From contig CBFHZN010000005.1 of assembly GCA_965660355.1 (NCBI GenBank), positions 40,202-104,201 on the forward strand: a stretch of 64,000 bases of DNA, read 5' to 3'. Made by a program: the position numbers and the translations under genes. The stretch is from CAJXVY01 sp965660355 (GTDB lineage: Bacteria > Actinomycetota > Actinomycetes > Actinomycetales > Microbacteriaceae). Under the pieces are notes generated by a model, which had not been told where the DNA came from, did no database searches, and saw nothing but the letters and a program-made list of their open reading frames with translations. Of this stretch, positions 9,357 through 16,950 are shown piece after piece; position 1 is the stretch's first letter; each line of letters starts with the position of its first letter.

Positions 9357-10054
9357 GTGAACTAGAGAAGCTAATAAAAACAGCACACCAGCTGCGAGCT
9401 CCTGGAGGATGCCCCTGGGATGCCGAACAAACGCACAGATCATTGATTCAGTATTTATTGGAAGAAACCCATGAACTGATTGAAGCCATTGAGGCAGGAA
9501 GCCGGGATGAGGTTTTAGAAGAACTTGGGGATGTTTTATATCAAGTTGTTTTCCATTCAGATATCGCCTCCAGCGGTTCATTGGGTGAGCCATTTGATAT
9601 TCAAGATGTTGCACAAAAAATGCGTGAGAAGATGATTTCTCGCCACCCGCATGTTTTTGGAGATTCAGAGCAGCAGGACAAGTTCGCTGCCGAGACCGGT
9701 GATGATGTGATGCAGAACTGGGATGAGCATAAAAAGCGTGAAAAACCAGAAAGAACAAGCATTCTCGATGGTGTCCCGCAGTCAATGCCAGCCCTTGCCT
9801 TAGCCAGCAAGGTGATGGCAAAAGCTGAAAAAGCAGAGATTTTAGAAAAATCTGACAGCCCGGCCATTCCCATGCAGACCGAAGAAGATTTGGGCAAGAT
9901 GCTACTGGCCATTGTTAGCTCAGCTAGAACAGTTGGGTTAGACCCTGAGCGAGCTCTCAGAGAGGCAACCCGAGAATTACAGGTGGAAATCAGGCAGGCA
10001 GAGATTGATGATCAGTTGGATGCGGGGGTTATCGGCAGGGTAGACGCTGACTGA
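9353..10054 (+). CDS. mazG: MazG-type nucleoside triphosphate pyrophosphohydrolase
   Basis: Hydrolyses (d)NTPs to monophosphates plus PPi, a house-cleaning and stress role. The catalytic helices are visible: CPWDAEQTH, then EETHELIEAIE, then EELGDVLYQVVFH, which together carry the EExxE and ExxD metal ligands. The C-terminal half contains a second, weaker MazG-like copy with the KLPS-type region replaced. The TTG start overlaps the mfd stop as TTGA and has a strong GGAGGG 6 bases upstream, so translation is coupled to mfd. Confidence 0.92.
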   Translation: MSELEKLIKTAHQLRAPGGCPWDAEQTHRSLIQYLLEETHELIEAIEAGSRDEVLEELGDVLYQVVFHSDIASSGSLGEPFDIQDVAQKMREKMISRHPHVFGDSEQQDKFAAETGDDVMQNWDEHKKREKPERTSILDGVPQSMPALALASKVMAKAEKAEILEKSDSPAIPMQTEEDLGKMLLAIVSSARTVGLDPERALREATRELQVEIRQAEIDDQLDAGVIGRVDAD

Positions 10055-10080
10055 GTGCATCTTTATGGGAAACTAACAAA

Positions 10081-11247
10081 ATGGCCAAACAGATTTCTTC
10101 CCCCAGGGGAATGCGTGATTTCCTACCGCTGGAAAAACTTAGACGTGAGCAAATCCTCGCGGAAATTTTGGATGTCTATCAAGCGCGTGGTTTTCAATCA
10201 ATTGAGACCCCCGCTATGGAGAACATAGAAAGGCTTCTTAGCGGACAGGGTGGGGATAATGAAAAGCTTGCCTTTCAAGTTTTGAAGCGGGGAGATGAGT
10301 TGGAAAAAGCCATCGACAATAACGACTCACTCGCAGATTTGGGTTTGCGCTATGACCTGACCGTTCCGCTTACAAGGTTTTATGCAACCAATCAAGCCGA
10401 GCTTCCAAAAGTTTTCAAAGCGGTGCAAACAGGTCCTGTTTGGAGAGCGGAAAGACCTCAAAAGGGTCGCTACAGGCAATTCAACCAGTGCGATATCGAC
10501 ATTTTGGGTGATGAGACAACCGATGCTGAATTAGAGCTACTGACAGCATCAATTGAGGTTTTGGATCGACTGGGCCTCAATGATGCAATGATCAGAATAA
10601 ATCACCGAGGATACCTAAATCGGATGATGAAAAAACTTGCAGTCGATGATCCTGCAGGTGTGCTAATCACTATAGACAAACTCGACAAGATAGAAATCTC
10701 CGGGGTCAAAAAAGAACTCTCTGAAAAATATGACCAAGAACTGGCAAAACGGGTAACGGACTGGTTGCAGCAAGATTCAGAGATGCCAGATGAGCTTGCA
10801 GAGCTAAAGCTTTCAAATACCAGAATCAAATTTGATAAAACCTTAGTCCGCGGCATGGGTTATTACACAGGTGCTGTGTTTGAAATTGAGCATCCCGCAA
10901 GTGGGCAGTCAATTGGCGGTGGTGGGCGCTATGACGGGATGGTTGGTCGCTGGTTGGGCAAAGATGTTCCGGCCGTTGGAATCTCTCTTGGTTTTGAAAG
11001 AGTTGTCGATTTGGTTATGAAGCAATTTGATAAAAAACCCTCAGTGGTGCTTATTTATGACGAGATAGAAAATGCTCTAGAGCTCCAATCACAAGCAATC
11101 GATGCAGGATTCAATGCTCGCATTGAAAAGCGGGTGAAGAACATGAAGGTTTTACTAGAGTCAATGAGAGACCAGGGCTATGAAAACTTTGGGGTTATAA
11201 ACGGTGAACAAATTTTCACAAAGCTCGAGATTAAGCCCCTTCAATAG
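10081..11247 (+). CDS. hisS: histidine--tRNA ligase
   Basis: A class II aminoacyl-tRNA synthetase. Motifs: SPRGMRDFLP at the N-terminus, LRYDLTVPLTRF (motif 2 approach), RYRQFNQCDIDILG, the HisRS arginine loop VRGMGYYTGAVFEI, and motif 3 GISLGFERVVDL. At 388 aa it is shorter than usual because the C-terminal anticodon-binding domain is only about 70 residues. The sequence is of the GMRDFLP/RYDLTVP type rather than the SGFPEWLP type usual in many Actinobacteria (from memory). The ribosome site is weak. It stands 26 bases after mazG. Confidence 0.92.
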   Translation: MAKQISSPRGMRDFLPLEKLRREQILAEILDVYQARGFQSIETPAMENIERLLSGQGGDNEKLAFQVLKRGDELEKAIDNNDSLADLGLRYDLTVPLTRFYATNQAELPKVFKAVQTGPVWRAERPQKGRYRQFNQCDIDILGDETTDAELELLTASIEVLDRLGLNDAMIRINHRGYLNRMMKKLAVDDPAGVLITIDKLDKIEISGVKKELSEKYDQELAKRVTDWLQQDSEMPDELAELKLSNTRIKFDKTLVRGMGYYTGAVFEIEHPASGQSIGGGGRYDGMVGRWLGKDVPAVGISLGFERVVDLVMKQFDKKPSVVLIYDEIENALELQSQAIDAGFNARIEKRVKNMKVLLESMRDQGYENFGVINGEQIFTKLEIKPLQ

Positions 11248-11313
11248 ACGCTGTTGCTATGCTTTGAATCGCTATGTAGCCCCATGTCCTTTCCCCCGCA
11301 ATAAGGAGTTAGT

Positions 11314-12582
11314 TTGTCCCTGATTGAAGCCATTGGCGCAAGAGAAATACTAGACAGCCGAGGAAATCCAACCATTGAGGTTGAGATTGCCCTGGATGAT
11401 GGAAGTTTTGGAAGGGCAGCTGTTCCCTCGGGAGCTTCAACCGGTGCCTTCGAGGCTCACGAGTCTCGTGATGGTGGAGATCGCTACATGGGCAAAGGTG
11501 TCACCAAAGCTGTTGAAGCAGTTGATGAACTGGATGAGCGTCTAGTTGATTTTGATGCAGTTGATCAGCGATTAGTTGATTCAGCAATGATTGAAATTGA
11601 TGGCACCGAGAATAAATCTCGCTTGGGTGCGAATGCAATCCTGGGTGTTTCACTGGCTACCGCCAGGGCTGCAAGCGAGAGTTGCGACTTGCCACTTTAT
11701 AAATATCTAGGCGGGCCAAATGCGCATGTGTTGCCAGTTCCGCTGATGAACATAATCAATGGAGGTGCTCACGCTGACACGGGTGTTGATATCCAGGAAT
11801 TTATGATTGCTCCAGTTGGCGCAGAATCTTTCCGCCATGCACTGCAGATGGGGGCGGAGGTTTATCACAACCTGAAAAAGATTCTGAATGCCAAGGGTTT
11901 ATCAACCGGTCTGGGTGATGAGGGTGGATTTGCACCCGAGCTAGAAAACAACCGAGCTGCACTGGATATCATCTTGGAGGCAATCAGCTCCGCCGGATAC
12001 AAAGCAGGCGAGGATGTCGCGCTCGCATTGGATGTTGCATCAACTGAGTTTTATGAAAACGGCAAATACAACTTTGAGGGAAAAGCTAGAACAGCCTCCG
12101 AGATGGCAGAGTATTACGAATCATTGGCCAATGACTATCCACTGGTTTCAATCGAAGACCCATTGGCCGAGGAGGACTGGGCCGGCTGGACCGAATTGAC
12201 CCTAGCTTTGGGAGAAAAGATTCAGCTGGTTGGTGATGATCTCTATGTCACAAACCCAAAGAGGCTTCAAATGGGAATTGATAAAAAGGCTGGTAACAGC
12301 ATTTTGGTGAAGGTGAACCAGATTGGAACCCTCACAGAGACACTGGATGCTGTGGATATGGCTCACCGTCAGGGAATGAGTTCAATAATCTCTCACCGCA
12401 GTGGTGAAACTGAGGACACATTCATTGCTGATTTAGCTGTCGCCACTAACTCCGGACAGATTAAGACAGGAGCTCCTGCGCGCAGTGAAAGGGTTGCCAA
12501 ATACAACCGTTTGCTTCGAATTGAAGAGGAATTGGCTGATGCTGCATCTTATGCAGGGTGGGGTGCGTTCAGACGCGGCTAG
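11314..12582 (+). CDS. eno: enolase
   Basis: Interconverts 2-phosphoglycerate and phosphoenolpyruvate. Family features: GAREILDSRGNPT at the N-terminus, SGASTGAFEAHE loop, GDEGGFAPEL, metal ligands in DVASTEFY and SIEDPL, the catalytic Lys in ILVKVNQIGT (about residue 332) and the signature SIISHRSGETEDT (about 355). The length (422 aa) is normal. TTG at 11314 is set by AAGGAG five bases upstream. The upstream 66 bases probably hold its own promoter, but no box is convincing. Confidence 0.97.
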   Translation: MSLIEAIGAREILDSRGNPTIEVEIALDDGSFGRAAVPSGASTGAFEAHESRDGGDRYMGKGVTKAVEAVDELDERLVDFDAVDQRLVDSAMIEIDGTENKSRLGANAILGVSLATARAASESCDLPLYKYLGGPNAHVLPVPLMNIINGGAHADTGVDIQEFMIAPVGAESFRHALQMGAEVYHNLKKILNAKGLSTGLGDEGGFAPELENNRAALDIILEAISSAGYKAGEDVALALDVASTEFYENGKYNFEGKARTASEMAEYYESLANDYPLVSIEDPLAEEDWAGWTELTLALGEKIQLVGDDLYVTNPKRLQMGIDKKAGNSILVKVNQIGTLTETLDAVDMAHRQGMSSIISHRSGETEDTFIADLAVATNSGQIKTGAPARSERVAKYNRLLRIEEELADAASYAGWGAFRRG

Positions 12583-12589
12583 TCGGAAG

Positions 12590-12613
12590 CTAAATCTGAA
12601 GTACCAGATTTAG
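12590..12613 (+). other. perfect 9-bp inverted repeat between eno and ftsB
   Basis: CTAAATCTG and CAGATTTAG flank a 6-base loop. It starts 8 bases after the eno stop. No T run follows, so it may attenuate or protect the eno 3' end. The right arm also contains the start of TAGAAT, a possible -10 box for ftsB. Confidence 0.45.
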
Positions 12614-12626
12614 AATTTGGCTTGTC

Positions 12627-13145
12627 ATGGCAGAACAAAAAGTCCCAGTCAAGGTCAATGAAACCTCCTGGTGGTTTCAAAACCTCCACCTAAGTGGTTC
12701 AATTGCGCTTTTTCTGTTGGTTGTGACATTTGGGGTTATAACTTTGGCCCCCGATATTCAATTGCTTTTGCGTCAAAGAGCAGAAATTGCAGAGGTTGAG
12801 CAATCCATAGAGCTTTCAAAGCAGTCATTGGAGGATATGCAATCTGAACGCGACAGGTGGCAAGACCCCGCTTATATTCGCTCTCAGGCAAGGGAAAGAC
12901 TTTATTACGTGCTTCCCGGTGAGGTGAGCTACCTGGTGATGGATGCTGAGGGCATCGATTTTGGCGGTGAAACGGGAACCCTCGGTCAATTACTGGCCGA
13001 ACAGCGCGAAAGTGACGTGATAAGCCAGGGGGTTATTGCAACTGAAAAAGACTGGGTTCAATCAAGCCTGGAGTCAATTTTCAGAGCGGCACTGGATGTT
13101 CCAACCGAAGAGGAAAGCGACATCAGTTTGCGAGAGATTGAATGA
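12627..13145 (+). CDS. ftsB: septum formation initiator FtsB/DivIC
   Basis: A bitopic division protein that works with FtsL and FtsQ. One membrane segment (about residues 23-43) is followed by a short coiled coil (about 48-75) and the family motif around RERLYYVLPGE (about 91-101). The C-terminal 60 residues are acidic and variable. The position after eno and before DUF501 is the standard actinobacterial order. The stop and the next start overlap as ATGA, so translation is coupled. No Shine-Dalgarno sequence is seen; TAGAAT lies 10 bases before the ATG. Confidence 0.88.
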   Translation: MAEQKVPVKVNETSWWFQNLHLSGSIALFLLVVTFGVITLAPDIQLLLRQRAEIAEVEQSIELSKQSLEDMQSERDRWQDPAYIRSQARERLYYVLPGEVSYLVMDAEGIDFGGETGTLGQLLAEQRESDVISQGVIATEKDWVQSSLESIFRAALDVPTEEESDISLREIE

Positions 13146-13819
13146 TAAGTAATGAGGATCTCGAGATAGTCTCTGAGCAACTTGGAAGACCAGCGAGATC
13201 GATGCTGGAGGTGAGTGCCAGATGTATTTGTGGCAACCCGGTGGTTGTAAAGACCAAACCTCGATTGGAAGACGGGACCCCTTTTCCAACGCTTTATTAC
13301 CTCACCCACCCTGCCGCTACTGCCAGCATGTCAAGGCTTGAAAGTGCGGGATTGATGGCCACCTGGGCAGAGCTATTGGATGAAGATNNNNNNNNNNNNN
13401 NNNNNNNNNNNNNNNNNNNNNNNNNNNNNNNNNNNNNNNNNNNNNNNNNNNNNNNNNNNNNNNNNNNNNNNNNNNNNNNNNNNNNNCCTGCCGCTACTGC
13501 CAGCATGTCAAGGCTTGAAAGTGCGGGATTGATGGCCACCTGGGCAGAGCTATTGGATGAAGATCTAATTTCAGAGCAATACCGGAAGGCTCATGAGAGT
13601 TATTTAGAGAAGCGAGAGCAGATTGAATTCGTTGAAGAGTTGAGAGACATCTCCGCTGGGGGTATGCCAAATCGTGTGAAATGCTTGCATGCACTGGCCG
13701 CTCATTCACTTGCGGTTGGCCCAGGAATTAATCCAATTGGCGACTTAGCGGTTGAAAACAGTGACTGGAAGATTGGAAAATGTCAGTGTGAGAGGCCAAA
13801 ACAGCTCCCAATCCGCTAA
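13142..13819 (+). CDS. DUF501 family protein, coding sequence distorted by a false assembly gap
   Basis: DUF501 proteins are small, cytosolic and of unknown function, and follow ftsB in Actinobacteria. Seen here: QLGRPARSMLEVSARC, CGNPVVVKT, DGTPFPTLYYLTHP, ESAGLMATWAEL, then MPNRVKCLHALAAHSL and GDLAVE near the C-terminus. The segment from PAATAS to LLDED occurs twice, on either side of 99 N. Removing bases 13388-13564 (59 codons) restores a continuous 166-aa DUF501 protein, which is the family length. The ppx gene that usually follows is absent; ndh follows instead. Confidence 0.88.
   Translation: MISNEDLEIVSEQLGRPARSMLEVSARCICGNPVVVKTKPRLEDGTPFPTLYYLTHPAATASMSRLESAGLMATWAELLDEDXXXXXXXXXXXXXXXXXXXXXXXXXXXXXXXXXPAATASMSRLESAGLMATWAELLDEDLISEQYRKAHESYLEKREQIEFVEELRDISAGGMPNRVKCLHALAAHSLAVGPGINPIGDLAVENSDWKIGKCQCERPKQLPIR
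13310..13387 (+). repeat. 78-base direct repeat, left copy at gap edge
   Basis: Identical to 13487-13564 and ends exactly where the N run begins. The simplest reading is two contig ends that share the same 78 bases and were scaffolded without being merged. Confidence 0.95.
13388..13486. other. assembly gap of 99 N inside DUF501
   Basis: A run of N bounded by two identical 78-base sequences. The true gap is probably zero or negative: the contigs overlap and the gap is an artefact. Confidence 0.97.
13487..13564 (+). repeat. 78-base direct repeat, right copy at gap edge
   Basis: Identical to 13310-13387 and begins exactly where the N run ends, after which the DUF501 frame continues normally. 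Confidence 0.95.
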
Positions 13820-13882
13820 CCTATAGGCTTGGAGCCAAAGAGGTCTGCCCAGAAAGCACCGTAACCACAACGAAACGAACAA

Positions 13883-15235
13883 ATGGCTGAAAAAACACTC
13901 AAGAACAACCCTCCTCGTATTTTGATAATTGGGGGTGGATACGCCGGTTTCTACGCCGCGAAATGGATAGAGAAGATGACCCGCAAGGGTGAGGTTGATG
14001 TCACCATGATTGACCCGCTTCCCTACATGACCTACCAACCTTTCTTGCCAGAGGTGGCCGCTGGTTCAATTGAGCCTCGCCACACTGTTGTTTCTCACAG
14101 GTCGCATCTAAAAAAGACCAAGTTGATAACTGGCAAGGTAACCAAAATTAACCACAAGACAAAAAAGGCAACAGTCAATGTTGACGGTGCCAAGCCCTAC
14201 ACAATCGAATACGACCACGTGGTTGTAACTGCAGGGGCAATTTCCAGAACCTTCCCAATTCCAGGTGTCGCATCGGTGGCGATTGGAATGAAAAATGTTG
14301 AAGAGGCGGTAGAGGTTCGCAACAAGATGTTTGCAAACTTCGACCGAGCCGCTGCATTGCCAGAGGGTCCTGAGCGAGACAGGCTATTGACCTTCGTGGT
14401 AGTCGGTGGAGGTTTCGCAGGAATTGAAACTGTTGCTGAGTTGAGATCTGCAGCCACCTATCTGCTTCGCTACTATCCAGAGATTGCCTTTGAGGATATT
14501 CAGTTTCACCTGGTTGAGGCCATGGGCCGAGTGATGCCTGAGGTTAGTGAAAAGCGCGGTGAGTGGGTTGTGAATTGGATGGAAAGAGCTGGTATCACCG
14601 TTCACCTAAACACACAGCTACTGAACTGCGAAAAGGGAGTTGTGAAGCTTTCAAGCGATGAAGAGTTTGAAAGTGACATCGTGATTTGGACTGCCGGTGT
14701 TGCAGCATCACCTGTGGCCAAGTTCAGTGACTTGCCAATTGATGAGCGCGGAAGAATCATTGCCGAGGCAACTCTGCAGGTAACTGATGATCAGGGGCAC
14801 GTGTTTGAGGGTGCCTGGACCGCAGGAGATGTCTCCAGGGTTCCTGATCTAAGTGGCGGCGGAGTCGGTGGCTACTGTGTTCCAAACGCCCAGCACGCCG
14901 TCAGACAGGGCAAGAAGGTTGCTAAAAACCTAACGGCCGTTGTTCGTGGCGATGGACCAACGCAGTACAAATGGGCAACTTTGGGTGCCGTTGCAGGTCT
15001 TGGAATCGGTCAAGGAGTGCTGCAGGTTGGAAGATTCTCAATGGCGGGGCCATTGGCTTGGCTTGCTCACCGTGGCTATCACGGTTTGGCAATGCCAATG
15101 CTTGAGCGCAAGATCAGAGTTATCGCCGGTTGGGTTTGGAACTTCTTATTACGTCGCGATGTAGTATCTCTGGAAGCAGTTAGAGACCCAAGAGAAATCT
15201 TCGCTTCAAATGCAGCGAAGGTGGCAAAGAAGTAA
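13883..15235 (+). CDS. ndh: type II NADH dehydrogenase (NDH-2)
   Basis: A membrane-associated FAD enzyme that passes electrons from NADH to quinone without pumping protons. Two dinucleotide folds are visible: FAD site IIGGGYAGFYAA (about residues 15-26) and NADH site VVVGGGFAGIETVAEL (about 172-187). The conserved FAD-contacting WTAGDVSRVPD (about 312) and the amphipathic C-terminal membrane anchor (about 385-425) are present. The length (450 aa) is normal. No clear Shine-Dalgarno sequence precedes the ATG; TAGGCT lies about 52 bases upstream. Confidence 0.95.
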   Translation: MAEKTLKNNPPRILIIGGGYAGFYAAKWIEKMTRKGEVDVTMIDPLPYMTYQPFLPEVAAGSIEPRHTVVSHRSHLKKTKLITGKVTKINHKTKKATVNVDGAKPYTIEYDHVVVTAGAISRTFPIPGVASVAIGMKNVEEAVEVRNKMFANFDRAAALPEGPERDRLLTFVVVGGGFAGIETVAELRSAATYLLRYYPEIAFEDIQFHLVEAMGRVMPEVSEKRGEWVVNWMERAGITVHLNTQLLNCEKGVVKLSSDEEFESDIVIWTAGVAASPVAKFSDLPIDERGRIIAEATLQVTDDQGHVFEGAWTAGDVSRVPDLSGGGVGGYCVPNAQHAVRQGKKVAKNLTAVVRGDGPTQYKWATLGAVAGLGIGQGVLQVGRFSMAGPLAWLAHRGYHGLAMPMLERKIRVIAGWVWNFLLRRDVVSLEAVRDPREIFASNAAKVAKK

Positions 15236-15242
15236 CAACTGC

Positions 15243-15315
15243 GCCCCCGTAGCCCAATGGCAGAGGCAGGCGACTTAAAATCGCTCCAGTGTGGGTTCGA
15301 GTCCCACCGGGGGCA
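15243..15315 (+). tRNA. short tRNA with anticodon TAA (Leu by codon), lacking a long variable arm
   Basis: Cloverleaf: acceptor GCCCCCG/CGGGGGC, 3-bp D-stem GCC/GGC, anticodon stem GGCGA/TCGCT with loop CTTAAAA (anticodon TAA, reading UUA), variable region of only 5 bases (CCAGT), T-arm GTGGG-TTCGAGT-CCCAC, discriminator A, no encoded CCA. Bacterial leucine tRNAs normally have a long variable arm; this one does not, although its D-arm is of the 3-bp leucine style. Compare the normal 82-base tRNA-Leu at 55702. The tRNA gene is secure; its charging with leucine is not. Confidence 0.85.
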
Positions 15316-15316
15316 C

Positions 15317-15323
15317 TTTTTTT
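15317..15323 (+). terminator. T tract after the short tRNA
   Basis: Seven T follow the acceptor stem by one base. The GC-rich T-arm/acceptor region plus the T run could end transcription. There is no separate hairpin. Confidence 0.35.
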
Positions 15324-15461
15324 CGAAGTGATTCCTCCAACTAATTCCTCGGACTCTCGGTGCAAGCTCGGCACTTTAGTCTTTTGCACTCTTACAGTTT
15401 GCTGAACTATCAGACTCTCGCCCATTGTTTTCAGTAGCATGGAACTCTATTTAGGAGAGTA

Positions 15462-16031
15462 ATGGAATTTCTACCGCTAATACTTATTGGCCTCGTGGTC
15501 GTATTGGTTATTTATGCAATCGTCACTTATAACGCACTTGTCACCCTGAGAACAAGAGTTGACGAGGCTTGGAGCGATATCACCGTTCAGCTGAAGCGTC
15601 GCGCGGATTTGATTCCAAACCTGATGGAAACCGTGAAGGGTTATGCCGCTCACGAAAAAGAGGTTTTTGAAAACGTCACCAGGGCTAGAGCTGCAACCGT
15701 AAGTCCAGAGGCTTTAGAGCACCCCCAGCAAGCTGGTCAAGCAGAGGGAATGCTGCAGGGAGCAATGAAGAGCCTGTTTGCGGTTAGTGAGGCATATCCA
15801 CAGTTGGTTGCCAATCAGAACTTTTTGGAATTGCAAAAAGAGCTAACTGACACCGAAAACAAAATCATGGCCTCCAGAAGGTTTTATAACGGTGGTGTTA
15901 GTGAATACAACATCAAGATTCAGCAGTTTCCACCCAGTTTGATCGCGTCTTCTTTCAAATTTGACGAGCGAGAGTTTTTCGAGGTTGAGGATCCGGCTGC
16001 GATTCAAGAGCCTCCCAGCGTAAGTTTCTAG
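15462..16031 (+). CDS. lemA: LemA family protein
   Basis: A small membrane-anchored protein: one N-terminal membrane helix (about residues 4-22), then a helical LemA domain with TLRTRVDEAWSDI, KRRADLIPNLMETVKGYA and NFLELQKELTDTENKI. LemA is often beside HtpX, as here, 9 bases apart, suggesting a shared role in membrane protein quality control; the molecular function is not established. AGGAGAG lies 4 bases before the ATG. The 146 bases upstream contain no gene. Confidence 0.92.
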   Translation: MEFLPLILIGLVVVLVIYAIVTYNALVTLRTRVDEAWSDITVQLKRRADLIPNLMETVKGYAAHEKEVFENVTRARAATVSPEALEHPQQAGQAEGMLQGAMKSLFAVSEAYPQLVANQNFLELQKELTDTENKIMASRRFYNGGVSEYNIKIQQFPPSLIASSFKFDEREFFEVEDPAAIQEPPSVSF

Positions 16032-16040
16032 GCTACAAAG

Positions 16041-16928
16041 ATGTATTCAGCGATAGCCGCCAATAAACGAAACACCTTTTTCATAATTTCTGCATTTGTT
16101 CTGCTACTTGGAGGAATCTCTCTGTGGTGGGGTTATTCAACTGGAAACGGCTCCAGTGCGGTGTTTATCTTGCTGTTTGTAATTGGCTATGCAGTTATTC
16201 AGTACTTTATGGCCGGCAAATTAGCTATCGCTATGAGTGGGGCAAAACAGATTCAGAAAGAAGATAACCCCAGGCTTTATCGAATGGTTGAAAACTTGGC
16301 AATCACCGAGGGTTTACCAATGCCAAAGGTCTACATCATCGATGATCCAGCTCCTAACGCCTTTGCAACTGGTCGTGACCCCAAACACGGGATTGTTGCA
16401 GCAACTACTGGGCTGTTGGAGATGATGGAGGACAACGAGCTAGAGGGAGTCATGGCTCATGAGATTGGGCACATCAAAAACCAAGACATCCGAGTCTCGA
16501 CAATCGTTTTTGGCTTGATTGCAGCGGTTGGAATTCTGGCGGACATGGCTTTAAGGATGGCATTTTATTCTTCCCTAACCCGCTCAAGAAATTCTGGCCA
16601 GTTTGGTTTGATCTTGGTGGCGGTTGGAATCGTAGGTTGGATAATTGCTGCTTTGATTGGGCCAATTGTTTCAGCTGCAGTTTCACGTCAGCGGGAGTAT
16701 TTGGCAGATGCCACAGCAGCCGAGATAACTCGCTACCCAGATGGCTTGGCAGGGGCTTTGCAAAAACTTGGCGAGTATGGAAAGCCAATGAAAAAAGTCA
16801 ACAGTTCAATGGCGCATATGTATATCAACGACCCCATAAAGCCAGGAATGGTGGAGAGGTTATTCTCCACCCATCCACCGATACCTAAGCGGATTGAAAG
16901 ACTTGGGAAGATTGGCACAGGTTTCTAA
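16041..16928 (+). CDS. htpX: M48 family zinc metalloprotease HtpX
   Basis: A membrane protease that degrades misfolded membrane proteins. Two N-terminal membrane helices are followed by the zinc motif HEIGH (about residues 139-143), a second helical pair, and the third ligand region REYLADATA (about 220). The length (295 aa) is normal. It forms an operon with lemA. Confidence 0.95.
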   Translation: MYSAIAANKRNTFFIISAFVLLLGGISLWWGYSTGNGSSAVFILLFVIGYAVIQYFMAGKLAIAMSGAKQIQKEDNPRLYRMVENLAITEGLPMPKVYIIDDPAPNAFATGRDPKHGIVAATTGLLEMMEDNELEGVMAHEIGHIKNQDIRVSTIVFGLIAAVGILADMALRMAFYSSLTRSRNSGQFGLILVAVGIVGWIIAALIGPIVSAAVSRQREYLADATAAEITRYPDGLAGALQKLGEYGKPMKKVNSSMAHMYINDPIKPGMVERLFSTHPPIPKRIERLGKIGTGF

Positions 16929-16935
16929 CCGACAC

Positions 16936-16941
16936 TAGACT
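16936..16941 (+). promoter_or_regulatory. -10 box (TAGACT) for ilvA
   Basis: TAGACT ends 9 bases before the ATG at 16951. With no Shine-Dalgarno sequence there, a leaderless or near-leaderless transcript is likely. Confidence 0.45.
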
Positions 16942-16950
16942 TCAGTGGTT

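Noticed and set aside
13310..13564. Genuine tandem duplication in the DUF501 protein
   Set aside because: The copies are base-for-base identical and end exactly at the N run, which is the mark of unmerged contig ends.
15243..15315. Stop-codon suppressor tRNA
   Set aside because: The anticodon is TAA (5'-UAA-3'), which reads the sense codon UUA; a suppressor of UAA would need anticodon UUA.
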